The position numbers and the translations under genes are program-made. Below are positions 42,301-57,300 of a DNA stretch of 64,000 nucleotides, piece by piece. The stretch lies in the NCBI GenBank assembly GCA_947846985.1, contig CANTUZ010000012.1, positions 21,104,135-21,168,134 on the forward strand, given 5' to 3'. This DNA is from Fratercula arctica. Lineage: Eukaryota > Chordata > Aves > Charadriiformes > Alcidae. Position 1 is the stretch's first letter; each line of letters begins with the position of its first letter. Below the pieces are notes generated by a model that did not search any database, had not been told where the DNA came from, and saw only the letters and a program-made list of their open reading frames with translations.

Positions 42301-45300
42301 AATTTCAGTAAAATTATTGCAGATTTCCAAACTCCAGGAAAAAGCAGAATCCAGCACAAGGGAGGCATCTGTGGTATACAGTGCTCAACCTTTTGCAAGA
42401 ACACATAGAGAAAGTGAGCCAGCAAGCTCAGCTCTCCAGCCCTGAGCAGAGCCTTGGAATCTGCTGATCTATGAATATGGGTTCTTCTTTTTGGTTGGTA
42501 GGGAAGCTGGGGGTGGCAAACAGGAAAACTGTTCATTCAGTTATAGGAAAGGGGATCCTCACTTCCAGCAACCTGTCTTCATCAGCTGCACCTGGATCCT
42601 TGCTGCTGTGGCAACAATTTTTCCTTGTTACATTTCCTGTCTTTGATGGTGACCTGGATGAAGAAAGCCTCTGCTCCAAGAATAGAAGGGAGCAGTGTTC
42701 AAGTTCGTAGCTGAGCGAAAATACTCTTGGAGTGGGTACATAGGTGCAAAGGTCAGAATGATGCCGAACTCTGCTAAAGACAAAACTTTTGCTATACTAG
42801 GCCTAATGCTCTACCCTCAGAAGTAATCAGAGTGGGATATGCCATTGAGCACAACAGACATTCACCTCTATGCTTCTGTGAGGTACTTTGATAGAATCCT
42901 TCTGGAATTTGGCAATTAATACAGGTTCTGTATTTTTCTGTACTGGCAGCTCAGCTAAAGCTGTTGTTCTTCCTCAGTCCTTCAACACAAGCACTGCTCA
43001 TCTCAATAATCAGCCTATTGATGTTTCAGAAATTGAAGGAAAATCTTTTTCAATCTCACTAAGCCCCAGAAGAGATTCTGCTTCCCAGTGCAATTCCTTC
43101 CTCCTCTTCTCTCCAGCGCCACTGGCAATAATCAGCTGTACAGGGTAAAGGAAAGGGAGGGTGATCTCCCTCTTGCCCTTTACCATTATTTGCATGCCTG
43201 GTGTATTCCGGGAGGGAAAAATTTCTGTATTTCCTCTGGCACAGGGACAGCCATTACCCCTTCCACTGCATACACAAGTTGCAACCAGCCAACAAATGAC
43301 ATTTAATATAACAGAATTGCTTGTGTACTTCTTGGCTAAGTCTTGGGACAAAAAGTTTTTGGAATATTGCAAAACTGACAGTGAAGGATTGCAATGGAGA
43401 ATTTGAAAGCTCTGACAATACAAATTTTTGGTCAGAGCTACACAAGTTAAGGTATAGAACTATAATTTGCAATGAAAAATATGAGGATATTAGAAGTATC
43501 TTTTACCTGCTTCTGTCTAACAGGGTCATATGATTTTAGATCACTGTACAGACTTCTTAAAGAATTATATATATTAAAATTCTTAGCTCACAGATATTTT
43601 AACAGCTGTTAAGAGTGGAGGCCATCCTTCCCTAAGGCTGAGAAAACCTTTTGACGTATAATTATAACATGTAAAGTATAAGGAAAAGAACAATTTTCAC
43701 CTAAAGGCTAACAATACAAAGCGCAGGCTTTCAGTATTCTAAAGAACATACATATTAATAATTTTCACAGACCTTAGATAAAATAGCAGTGTACTTAACT
43801 GTTACAAGAAGGAGCAAGACAAGAATGATGACCTTATGGGCACGGGCCTAAGCTCTGACAGGTAGTGAGTGTATCCTTTTTCTACTCCAGCTTCCCTCTG
43901 TCACCACAGGGAAGGCCCTTAGTCCTGGTTCACAGTATAAAGGGTAATAGGAACAATACAAAAATCACCCTACATAAAGGTATTTAATATTAATACATAC
44001 TTCATAACTAGCATCTAGATAATCCTTTCTTTTTATGGAAGCATGGAAAATAAATATTAATCCAGCAAAACCTAAATTACAGGAAAAGTTCTTGTAACCA
44101 TCTCCATGGCAATCATATCCTGCCTGCGATGTGACAACCCATTCGACAGCAGGAACGCTGTTTGAACGCAGTTTGAGAGGGGTGAGATCCAAAATTAATA
44201 TTTCTTCTTGTTTCACCTCTTAGTTCCTGATTAACTTATTATCTGATTGATTTTCATGGTGGTTTTGTACCAGTAATATATTTATTGCCAACCACTCAAT
44301 ACCTGTCCCTTTCCTTGTTCTCTGCACAGGATGCTTATGGGGTTTAGCACACATTCCCTACACTGATTCCTTCCTCCCAAATAAGGTCAGTTTTTTTTCC
44401 TGTATTAGTCATTTTTCTGAATCCAGGCAAGCTGTTCCTAGTTTTAGCCCTGCACGTCAATTTAGAAATCTAATTTGTGCTTCTCAAAATCATCCATCCA
44501 GTGTATTCTTAACTTGATTCTAAATTCTGAGCTCTTTTTCAACTTGAAATGTCAAACCTGACTCATTCCAAATATTAGAGTCAGATCAGCTCTGACCTTG
44601 TTGATTTTCCAGTAAACTGACTCCATAAACAAACTTCCCCTAGTGTCATGTATGGTTTACAACAGCCAGCAGCTATTTAAATAAATGACCTTAAATCTGC
44701 ACTTCTGAAATACTAATGAGGCTTATTTTATGGACTACCTTCTCATATGTGACATAACTTCCTATAAAAAACGCAGAATTCAAGTAAGAATTAAGCATTC
44801 ATTTGGATGACAAGATATCTGAGGGTACATTAATGCATTTAAACAAGATAAATCCTGAAATTTAAGGTTGATAATCTCTATTTGGGATTAGGAAAGAAAT
44901 TTCTGTGTACACATTCATAGATCTTTTCAGCTAACACCTACTTTAGGGTATACAAATGTTCATGAAATATTTCATATGGGCCAGGGAACGTGGTAGAATA
45001 CACGATTCCCCCTCTGCCAATTCTCAGGATTCTGCTGTAGCTACAGCAACCACTCAGATAGACGAGTAACACTGAAAAGCAGTTATTGCATTAAAAAGAC
45101 CACTAAGCAGTCATCCATGTTCTGAACTTCTCAGGTTAAGAGGAACAGTTGACAATACTGTGCGCTATAATTTCTCTTCTGACTTCTTGAGCGTCTCAGA
45201 CAAAGCTCTGCTTTTCTCTTTAGAATGAACTCTCTCATATTTCCTTATCAGACAGGAAGAGAAGCTGAGAACTGGAGCTAGAAATCTCGGGGATAATGTC

Positions 45301-48300
45301 TGTCTCTCTAGGCAAATTGTTATCGCTTAAATTGCATGGCCTCCCCATTCATTTCACTTATGAGTTCCCACTTAAAAAGTATGGGGTAGATTTAAAAATA
45401 TGGCTTCCATAGGCTCTGTTGTTCCCGTTCTTTATCTTTTCTTCTTAACTTTTGGCCAGATTGTGTACTATTTCTGGCCTATTTCCCTGTTAAAAATGCC
45501 ATCAACATACCACAGAGCATAGTGGTCTCTCGAGTTTGGAAAATCTAGCAGCATAAACCTCTGTCTTTAGTGATGCTGTAGATAAGCTGCACACTCTGCT
45601 TTAAGCTAAAATTGCTGTGTGAGGTGACAGCCCTAGCAGGAAAAGCAGCAACAGTATTTCCAGCAGTAGCAATTTCAAGTTCATTATGCAGAGCTTTCCC
45701 TTGAGGCCATTTTCTTTGTGTTTTTCTTGTTCTCATTGCTTCTTGCTCGCTTAACCTGACAGCAAATGCCCGAGTTGATTTTCACAGAAGCACATTTTCT
45801 ATAGTGAAAAATGACCAGTAGTTTTGAGTAAAATGAAAAAATAAGTCCTAGATAAATCTGTCTGCTACTGATGAAATACAAAACATCCCCCCTTGCATTC
45901 AGCATGGAGATATAGGACCATTCTGCATAGCAGCTTCTGAAGGTGTGGAGAAAAGATGTGGAAAAAAAATTGTTTTTCTAGAGAAAGATGTGGAAAAAAT
46001 ACTGTTTCTTTTTTCCCCAGTAAAATTTGTTTTATAAATATGTACTCTCTATTTTTTGAGAAAAATATCAAAGTTTTAATAGAGTTCTTGGTATCTATTC
46101 GGTCATGGCTGTTTACAAAAGAAAAATAGCAGTATAAGACTATATATCTAATAGTCAAATATTATCTGCTTTACTTATTTATCTGTAGTGCAGAGTATGG
46201 CTATATGCTACTAAACACTAATGTTACTTCTGACAGGGAGAAATATTCTGTACTGCTCTTTGTAGTACAGTGTACACATAGTCAGTACGTAACAATGGCA
46301 AAGGTTGCTCACTTCATGAAGACTTTATTGCTATTTGAAAGCAAGAGGCACATTTATAACCAGAGAGCTTCAAATGGACCCCCTGAGCACATAATTACAG
46401 ACGTGGACAACTTCATAATTCACTGAATTATCTTCAGTCATTATTTTACCATGACAGAAAAAAATGAAATATTTTTTAAGTACAGTGTCTCTAAAAATCT
46501 TCCCTTGCCCCTGACTCCCCTTTTTCTTTTGTTTTCTCTTTTTTTTTTCCCCCCCCTTAACTGAGCAATTGATCATGTATGCAAACGGCAACTCCTCTAG
46601 AGCATGCCGGCACTATCCGACAGGCAAAGCTTCTGCACAGCAGCAGACCGTCACCAGGGCTGGAACCACACAACGCCGCAGCAAAGTTTGGTTACATAAA
46701 AGATCATTTTGAGAAACAGTTACCAGGACTCCGCTATCCTGAGACTAACTAAGGGAAGGGCCTTGTGCCATCACCAACAGGCGAGTCTTGGCGTGTGACA
46801 GCAGGTCCTGCATTTGATGCTCTGGGACAGAAGCAAAGGGGCGAGCAAGCAGCCCCATGGGGTGCACCAGCCCTGCCGAGCTCCACCTTGATGGGAACAT
46901 TCTCTCTGCACTCAATCCACTTTACCCACTGCGCTTGGCATTGCTTCCCCCGCTCATGTCTACTAAACCTTTTATATGGCTGTGAGATGAACAGTATCCA
47001 GCTGCTCTGCACTGCAATCCTCCGGGGGATTAGAAATGGCCAGCACACTAGGAAAACAAGCTCAGAAATGCTAACATGGCAGTCTGGGGGCCAAATAAGT
47101 GTCTGGCACCTGGCTCCAAAACTATCTAACTGCTGGCATAGTTTCACAATACTGAGATAAGTATTCTTGGTGAACACATTCAAAGAGGTAGTAGATAAAA
47201 GACTTCAGTGAGAACACTTTTGCCCACACACCAAGTCTAAGTTAAAAAAATAACAACCAAAAGCTAAGAAAAAATATTAATCTAGAGAAAATTCTCAAGA
47301 TTTAAAAGCACTAGTAATTTTGATCTGAAAACGGTGAGGGAAAGAGAAAAGAATTAACTCAAAACTGCCTTCTAAAAGCATCAATTCACATTTCAAAAGG
47401 CAAAGTTACTTCAGGCTGAAATACTCCAGATAAGGTTCTTATAATAGGAAATTTATACAGGTTTTAAGTTGTTCTCATTTTCTTTTTGAGAAAATGAGGA
47501 TGCCATTAGCCAAAGCTTCCAAGCTCCACACTTCACTCTACAAACACACCTCATTAGGAAGATGGGTTTTAATATGATCAACTAATCTTAGTCTCCGTAC
47601 CTGTGAGTGATACTTGAAAAAGGTTGTTATTACATATAATTATTTCATTAAGGATTTTGAAAAAGAACTTTACATTAAAACTTTTAATTTTTCAGATGCT
47701 TAGCTTCAACCTTTAAAATACCATAATATTTGCAAAGGAAAAACAAAACATTTAACGCCCCACCATTTATCATAAAATCATAGAATAGTTTGAGGTAGAA
47801 GGGACCTTTAAAGGTCTTCTAGTCCAATTCCCCTGCAATGAGCAGGGACATCTTCAACTAGATCAGGTTACTCAGAGCCCTGTCCAAAGTGACCTTGAAT
47901 GTTTCCACCATCTCTCTGAGCAATCTGTTCCAGCGTTTCACCACCCTCATTGTAAAAAATTTGAACCTGATGTCTACTCTAAATCTACCCTCTTTTAGTT
48001 TAGAACCCTTACCCCTTGTCCTATCACAACAGGCCCTGCTAAAATGGTTGTTCCCAATCTTTCTTATTAGTCTCCTTTAAGTACTGAAAGGCCACAATAA
48101 GGTCTCCCTGGAGCCTTCTCTTCTCCAGGCTAAACGACTCCAACTCTCTCAGCCTGTCCTCAAAGGAGAGGTGTTCCATCCCTCTGATCATTTTCATGGC
48201 CCTCCTCTGGACCTGCTCCAACAGGTCCGTGTCTTTCGGGTGCCAAGGGCTCCAGAGCTGGACACAGTACTCCAGGTACTCACCAGAGCAGAGCAGAGGA

Positions 48301-51300
48301 GCAGAATCACCTCCCTCGACCTGGTGGCCATGCTTCTTTTGATGCAGCCGAGGATTCCATTGACCTTCTGGGCTGTGGGTGCACATTGCTAGCTCATGTA
48401 CAGCTTTTCATCCACTCGTAGCCCCAAGTCCTTCTTGGCAGGGCTAGTCTCAGCCCCTTCATCTCCCAGCCTGTACTGATACCGGGGGTTGCCCCAACCC
48501 ACATGCAGGACCTTGGACTTGGCCTTGTTGAACCTCATGAGGTTCACAAAGACCCACTTCTCAAGCCGGTCCAGGTCCCTCTGGATGGCGTCCCGTCCCT
48601 CAGGTGTGTCAACTGTACCACTCAGCTTGGTGTTGTCTGCAAACTTGCTGAGGGTGCACTCCATCCCACTATGCCATTGATGAGGATATTAAACAGTACT
48701 GGTCTCAATATGGACCCCTTGTCACCACTGGTCACCAATCTCCATCAGTACATTGAGCCATTGACCACTACCCTCTGGATGTGACCACCCAACCAACCCC
48801 TCATCCACCAAACAGTCCACCCATCAAATCCGTACCTCTCCAATATAGAGAGAGAAGGATGCTGTGGGGAACTGTGTCAGAGTCCAGATAGATGACATCC
48901 ATAGCTCTTCCCTAGTCCACCGATGTAGTCACTCCATTATAGAAGGCCACTAGGCTGGTCAGGTAGGACTTGCCGTTGGTGAAGCCATGCTGGCTGTCTC
49001 AAATCACCTCCCTCTCCTCCATGTGCCTTGGCATAGGTTCTAGGAGAATCTGTTCCACAATCTTCCTAGGCAGAGAGATGAGGCTGACAGGTCGGTAGTT
49101 CCCAGGGTCCTCCTTTCTACCCTTTTTAAAAACAGTGCAATGTTTCCCTCTTTCCAGTCACCAGGGACTTCACCTGACTGCCATGACTTTCCAGATATCA
49201 TGGAGAGTGGCTTGGCAACTACATCAGCCAATTCCCTCAGGACTCTGGGGTGCATCTCATCAGGTCCCATAGACTTCTGTATGTTCAGGTTCCTCAGGTG
49301 GTCACAAACCTGCTCTTCTCTTACAGTGGGAGGAACTTTGCTCCCCAGGTCCCTGCCTTGTGGTCCATCAGTCGAGAGGTATGGGAAGAGAGGTTTCCAG
49401 TGAAGACTGAGGCAAAAAAATTGACTACATCAGCCTTCTCCTTGCCCGTTGTTACCAGATTGTCAGTCAAATGCTATTAGAAGATGAATTCCATACAACA
49501 TGTTCTGCTCTGCACTCAGCTGTATAAAGGAAGCGTTCTATTGGACTTCAAGTGATACATGTGAAAAAGACTGTGGTTCCTTACAGCCCGGCCTTGGTAA
49601 ACCCCTTTGTTTTTTGCCAGTCCAACAAAACAGTACTTTGTTCTGTCTGTTGAGGGCTATTGGTTTCTTAACCCTTCTGTGCATGTTAAAAACATTATTC
49701 CTTGATGAGTACAGTACCAAGGCTTATGATACCCATACCAACAACCATTTCCAACAGCAATGTTACTCTATACTTTAAACCTTAGGTGATCTACATACTT
49801 GCACTTTTGTACCCAGGATGAACATTCAATTGCAAAATTCAACATAAATGGTCTTTCATCCCTGTTTGAATAAAAACTGATCACATAAAAGGCATCTCTT
49901 AAAGATTCTGGTCACAAAGTAGTGGTTTTACAGTCAGTATATGACTGGAGCCAACTGTTTTCAGAGGCTCAGAGTAAGGAGAATATCTGAATTTCCTGCT
50001 TTTCACACTGTCTTACTTCTATCTCACTTCTACTCAAGGCCAGCCACACTTTGCAGATATATCATTCCTGAGATCAGTTCAAGAAAAGCCACTGTCACTG
50101 AAATGCCATAGGCATCAAACAACTGAAACATGTACTAGCATAAGCACCCTGTGTTTTAATATAACCATGAGAAACACAGGCTGCACATATGATTAATACC
50201 TGTAAGATTCCACAAAAAAATTTTTTTTTAATTTTTATGGCAAAATACGTGTCTGCAAAACATACATACCTAATTGTTTTTTTACTTACATTTGTTACTG
50301 TCAATTAGTATTTGATTCATAATGACAAATTTAAGTAGACAGCTCAATAAAACAATTCTACATTTTTTATTAAAAACTATCTTCACAATAAAACAGCTTT
50401 CTTTGAAAGCACATAACTAGCTCCACTGCTGTCATAATGGTCTCTGTATAAGTGTCTCTTCCTTTACAAGCACCTTAGGCTACAGTATAATTGCCAACCC
50501 ACCAAACACATTAAGGTCATTATCTTTTTCCAGTTGAAATCAAAGGTAACATCCCCACCAAACTCAACAGGGTCTGGATTGGTTGTGAAAACTCATGGCA
50601 CTCTAGATTAAGAGCAACACTTCAGTCAAAGTGGGGAAATGGAGCTTAGCTATAAATGCCATCCCAAGAAGATGATAAAACAAAACTATGAGGCCAAGCC
50701 AATTTGACAGGAAAGTAGTACTAAATATTTGGGAAAGACATTTAACAGGTCAGATAAATCAGAAAGAAAAGTCCCAAAGTGTAATGCCCAATCCTAAATG
50801 TATTACCTTAAAGCCATTCTTCTTATATAATACTTTGTAGTCTTCACATTGTAAGTAATTACTGCAGAGGATCCAGGTGTCATTAAAAATTATTAAAAAC
50901 ACTTTAAAAAGCCATTGCATGGGAAGCACCTGATCTAGAAATATGACCTCATTCTGACCTGTCTCCCATCAGAGTTATTTGTAATATGTGCATTCAGCAT
51001 AAAACTAGCAATAAAACTACTGAGTAACAAACCCTGACAGTATTAATCCACATTTCTAGTGTCTGTGAAAGCCAGGAAAGAAATGAACAAATAAAAGCTT
51101 TCAAAGAAAAGTAGAGACTGCAACTTGTATTGACACTTCAGTGACACAGTCAAAGCAGATGAAACCCTGGCTCTACCAAAGTTAACTTCTGAAGCCTCAC
51201 TGACTTCAGGCAGACCCATTTTGTTATTCCTGGAACGGTCACTAGAGATGCTAGTCAACGAGAAATGATCTTTCTTTCTGATCCTAAGTCCCTCTTCCAG

Positions 51301-54300
51301 ATACCCCCCAAACCAACTAGTAAACCCAGATACAAACCAATGTGTGACCATTCACCCACATCTCTTTTCTCAGATTTGAAAGCTGTAATTTCACAGTGTA
51401 CAATTATTTCTCCTTAAGAATGTTATTATAATTAATATATTGATGTTTATTAGAAACAGAATCCTAATGAAGGCATAGAAGTGGGAGCAGAGAATTCTTT
51501 ATGAGCATCAGAAGTTTTAATAATTACTTACTACTACTCTTAACAATGCAATGGTAGTGAATTAGCCAGCAAGCTTTCTCACAAAACATTGCATAGCTGC
51601 AGCATATCTCATTTGTCTTTATTTGATAAATATACATGTAGAAAGACCATTTCAATAATGATTCTGTAGATCAAATATGGGGCATTTACTTTATGGTTTT
51701 CTGCAAATATGATTTGCACCACTCTTTTCACTCTTTCAACTCTGCTACACAATGTCTATTTTACTGCTCCTGCCACAAATCCAGATGGCTGCAGATGTGC
51801 AGCTGGCAACACTATGTTGTCTGACCCTGTTTAGGAGTTTACACAATGCAGTGCTTGAATTAAGAGGAAGTCCCAAGTGCCCTCATTAGCACAGCAGCCA
51901 ATGAGCTGAAACAGCAGCAGCAAGAGTGGGAAATCTTAGCAAAAAATTCCTAGTACAGGAAATGCCTACAAGACAGAGGGGAGATTGTATACTTTGCTGT
52001 GAAGACAGCAGAGCATAAAAACAGCTCTTTTAGGCATGCAATGGTATTCTGAAAACTAACTGCAAAGTCTATATGCCAAAGTAAGACCAGCTACTCTTCT
52101 TCAATATGTGCCTATATCTCCTTCCACTCATAAAATAGGGCATAATGGTTTACCTTAACAAGGATCATCTCCTTTGCATAGAACTGTAAAATAATAGCGA
52201 ATATGTTGCTGGCTTTATCAAATAACTTCCAAAAAGCTCAAGTGGTGAGAGGAGCATTTTAAGGATGAATGAGCCTATTTAAAAATTTTAGATCCTGTGA
52301 AGCTTTAATATTGGCTGTCTTCAAGGCAGATTTTATAAGAGCTGGCATTTGGTCTTCTCTGTGAAAACAATAAGGGGTTATTAGATAAAATGCATTATTA
52401 TTATGTAAATGTATGTACATATATTGTGTTTTTAATCAGTGTTGGATGTGATCTCTCATTATTTGAGCAACTTAAGTTATTACTAGAGAGAGAAGTTCAA
52501 AGCATGCAGTGTTGAAAGATGCTTTCACACATTTGGTGACATGATAACCTTTGTAGGTATTCTGGTGTGGTGAACTAATTCTTTCAGGCATTACTTTTTT
52601 CCACTGGCATTCAAGGTTAAAAACACATGTGAACTAAACTACGGATACAATTCAACCACCTAAACATGACTATTTTCTGGCAGCACATTATGCATACACA
52701 TTTGAATATGTAAATATAGAGTTTTTTAAAGAAATAGTCTCTGCTTTATGATTTCCTCCTTCTGATCACACAACAATCACCATCAATTCATAAACAAAAG
52801 AAATACTGAGTAAAACTGCAATACTGACTCTTCAAATGAATGTGGCTCCACAGGATTCTATCAGCACCACACTGATTCACATCCACTATTTCATTTCAGG
52901 AAAGAACTGCTATTTCAACTAACACTGAAGCATGTGATCAAATCCCACCAAGACCAAGATAATTAATTAACAATTAGTACCTACCTAGCTCTTGTATAAT
53001 TCTTTTCATGAACAAATCTCCTAGTGCTTCCCAGAGAAGCCTAGTTTCACAACTACCACTTGAGAGCTAGAGAGTAAATGTACATCCTGCTTGGGTGGCT
53101 AGACCCCTTTATCAAGGCAAAGCCTGCTAGAGCTCACCACCCAGCTCCATACACTCATTCTGCCAGCTGCAGATGTCTGCAAACTACTTACTTACCCCAA
53201 GGTCAGCCTGCCTACAAATCTCATCTGCCTTTGCTAAATGCTCTGGAAAGAGTCCCCGTGACTGACTGAAGCGCCGACTTCAGTCAAGCATGAGCATTTG
53301 CCATAGCGGGCCATGGTAACAGATGGACTGTCCTCACCACCATTCACATGAGCATGCTTGTGGCCTTCAGTACAATGCAGCACAAGCTCCCGGTTCCTCC
53401 CTCAGGCCTATCAGACACCCAGACTCACGTATGTGCAGTCTGAATGCACAATGGCAGCAGCCTCAGGGCTGGACTCATGGCAGAGCTTCAACAGGTCCAG
53501 CACATTCCCCCCACAGGAACAGGAGTGGCAAAAACTGAGCAGCGGAGAGGCTCTGGACACCAAGCAAGTATGATCAAACTGCTATTAAGTATGTGCTGAA
53601 ACTTAGGCATGTCCACATGTTCTGCATACAGATGAACTTGTGCACAGAACCATGCACTTGTGCGAATGGGGAGGTCTGACTTCAGACATCATCCAGGAGC
53701 ACTTTGACCGTATGAGTCCCCACTTGTCAGCAGAGCCATGTTATGGACAGTCTGTGCACCCACTCCATAAAATCCAAAAAGGTAACATGTATTGGCCTAA
53801 GTCTTAATTAAAGCAGGTCAAGCTCAAATACTTCACCTCGTGCTCCCCACAGGCGGCAAGTTGCACATGGTTGGTTACTGCAGCTCAGCTGACCCGTAAT
53901 TAACAAATCTTTAAGCAGAATTAATTCAGTCATGTCTGAGCCCTAAATTGCTATGGACAGGTCACAGAAATCCCTATTACTACCCAAACTAACTAATCTG
54001 GGAGGCTGAGTTCCACTTAATGTTTCTAATATTTAATACTTGATTTACAAAGAGGCAAACTACAAATTAACAGAAGCAAGTCCTCATATTATTCAGTCTG
54101 AATGACAACAACAAAGACTCAGATTGCTTTTAGACACAGCATGAAACCTACCAGCATAAAACAACAGGTGTTTCAAAAGGTTATGTGGAGAAAGAAAAAA
54201 AAAAATTTCAAAATAGCAGCATACTGTTGAGCTGACTTCTGTTCTTGATAGCCTTTTTATTATTATTTAGAAAACAAAACCTCTAGTTTAGGAATGAATG

Positions 54301-57300
54301 CTTTCATACATAATCCTTAACCCTACATGCACAAGACACAAGAATTAATATCTGCAGAGAAGGGAAAATAATATTTCTAAAGAAGAAAGCCCTTAAAACA
54401 TAGCTATACTGCATTTATAATTGGTTGTACATTAGTAAGTATATAAATTTAATGAAATTTTCATACAAATATATAGTGTAGAACAATTATACAATGGATA
54501 ATTATGATACATTTATATATACATGAAAAATTACAGGTAATGGGTATATGTTGTCCAGAATGGTAAGCAGAAGTAGAATCCACAGCCTACTGAGTTTTCA
54601 CCCAGTATAACCAGAGGTTTTTTTCATGGTTCCTGGTACCTCAGGAAATGGCATCCAGGACAGAGACTTAATTTTGAAGCAGCACTGAACAATTTATTAG
54701 ATTAACAGTAGATAAAAAAATCTTTATATAGTAATTTTTCCATTGACGATTGCTTAGTGCTTTACATCGAAAATAAATATCTTCCCACCTGCAGGTGAAC
54801 AGAATTGATCTTATCAAAGTCAGGCTGCTGATCAGAGATAGCAAGTGTTGTAACTTCTGCCTTCCTACTCCCTCTCCAATACCATGTTCACTGTACTATG
54901 CCTCAATATTAACGACCAGTATTTTCACAATGGATATTCCTCATTAAAACAGCACATCACATGTACATGTTTTCTGACTATGGGAGATGTAGTATACCCA
55001 CCTCAGCTAGGTTTTTTATTTACATTCTATGAGGTACCACACCTCAGCTAAACAAGAACCATTTATGATGGAAGCTGGGCCATCACTCACTTCGATCTAT
55101 CTAAGAGATGCTGCAAGAGCATTGTAAAGCTTTTTAAACATCACACTGCTTTTAAGGCTGAAAAACACAGCTAAAGCTACTTACAATTCTACTTTGGCTG
55201 TCATTTATTATGTATCATATGGACACCCGTCTCCTCAATCCTGCATGATGTACAATGAGCAAGAATTGCTTGGTTGAGAAACTGATTATTACTTCAAGCC
55301 TACTATTTTAGATTACAAACAAGGCATACAAATTCCCTAATCGTGCAGGATCAGTTGGATTAACAATTTCTCACTTAAACATAAGTGCATCATTTATAGG
55401 ACAAGCAGGCATTCAGCTGTTGCAAACAAAATCCTGCCCGCCTTGTTCACATCTGCTTGCCACTTTACTTCCAGAGAGCCCATCAAGGGATGAAGCATAT
55501 GGCCTCAATATTGTTAGTGTTTGTAAATAGCAGGCGTAGCAAGCACAGCAGAAATTATACATTCAATTGGAAGTACAAACATAACTTTTGCAGGCGCTGT
55601 TCATGTAAACCATCACAACACATGACGAAGACAGATAGATAAAGTAGAATTCCCAAAAAAACCCACAATAGTTCTGAATCTTTTATTGTTTCTCCTGTTT
55701 CTCTGTGGGATTAGTGGTTTTATACTGGAATAAAAACAGCATCACACTATCAAACCATGTATTTGTCTTGCTATCTGTCCCAACAGGCCAATACTGACAT
55801 CTGGTACACAAAGTTGCCACAGACTTTATTCTTAAGTAAAGTTGCAATGCAATTATCCCTTCACAAAGGAAGGGCATGACTGAAATTGTCCCTTAGCTTT
55901 AACATCTTCTGCTGGCATTCCCCTCATCCAAAAAAGTGGCTTTCTGAATTCCCCAGCCTTTGCATATTAAAAAAAGAAGCAGAAAGTTTTACATGTCTTC
56001 CCACTCCCCACCTGTCCCATCCGCCCCCCACCCAAAAAAAAAAAAACCAAATAGATGTGAGAATGGACGAAGAAACTATCAAGGAAAAGAAGTTGCAGCT
56101 GTGCACACAGGTTGAAACAGAACTATGAAAACAGAGACCAAACGGGCCCTTAAAGAATAACATGATCACAGAGCACAAAGTATTCTGGTAATTCCTTCTT
56201 CATGTAAAGTCTTAACAGTTGTCAAATGTGCCAACAAGAAAAGGACACATAAATAAGCTTTAGCTAACCAAAGATACTCCAGGATTATTGAAATAGGTCA
56301 TACATCAAGAAGCTAAAGAGAGTTTCTCAGACAAGTAAAGCCATTTCCATTTGATTTCAGAGGATAAGTTTAGTCTACCCAATTCATATGAGTCTGGATG
56401 TACAATTCTAATCTTCTGTTGCATTACCATTGTCATTTGGAAAACAACACTGGGAGATGTTCAAATATTGCAGCTACCTACCTAGCAAAAAAGCTTATTG
56501 CTCCCAAAAAGAGCATCAGGACAGACTGAACACTTTGCTGGGTGATTCCTCTAACTCACTATAGATGATGTACGTAAAAATAAACACTTGAATACCTCAC
56601 TACATATTCTTGGAATTATTTGCCCTGAAACACACAGCTCCAGGCAACTGTGCATCCTTGCATTATTTATCAAGTTTCCTTGATTTCTTTCTGGCAGAAG
56701 TGACAAACAGCTTAGTCTCCTTCAGGATGCATGGAAGCCACTTCTACTTGGAGTAGCAGAGCAGGAGAAAAGTCTGATTCTGCCCCTGTGCTTTAGTTTT
56801 TTCCAATAGTATCAAAGTGGCCATAGAAGCTGAAGTGACTTAGTACCAGCCATGAAGTAGAAAAATAATCAGCCTAAAAGAGATGGAAGAAACATTTGTG
56901 AAGGTAGTGCTTTTTTCTGACTAAGGTGAGGAATGAAAAACATGTAGAGTTCTCAGGTATGAGGTAAATCTACAGATCCCTGGCACAGCAAAGTCACAGA
57001 GGACGTTTCCAGAAATACTTCTTTTTCAGAACTTTAATCCTACATTGTGTTTTTCCTTAATTTATAACTGATAAAGTATTTTGATGTCCCAGAAATGGAT
57101 CACAATCCAGCACCCGTCTTCATGTACAGCACTAAGTTATATCAGAGTAGAATAGTTTCCGTGAACTACAGGTTAACTAAAAGCTACTCTGACAAGAGAG
57201 TTTTGAAAACAGCCTGGTAAGATCTGATCAGTCCCTGATGCCACAGCACACGGAATCATAGGTACCAGAAGGAAAATAGGGACTAGCAGGTTCAAAAAGG

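Noticed and set aside
43010..43423. 137-codon frame on the minus strand in intron 1
   Set aside because: No recognisable protein similarity, no conserved motif, and frames open on the opposite strand as well.
49040..49270. Apparent 76-residue protein [17 protein letters not shown]...
   Set aside because: It is a piece of CR1 ORF2, not a host gene; covered by the CR1 annotation.
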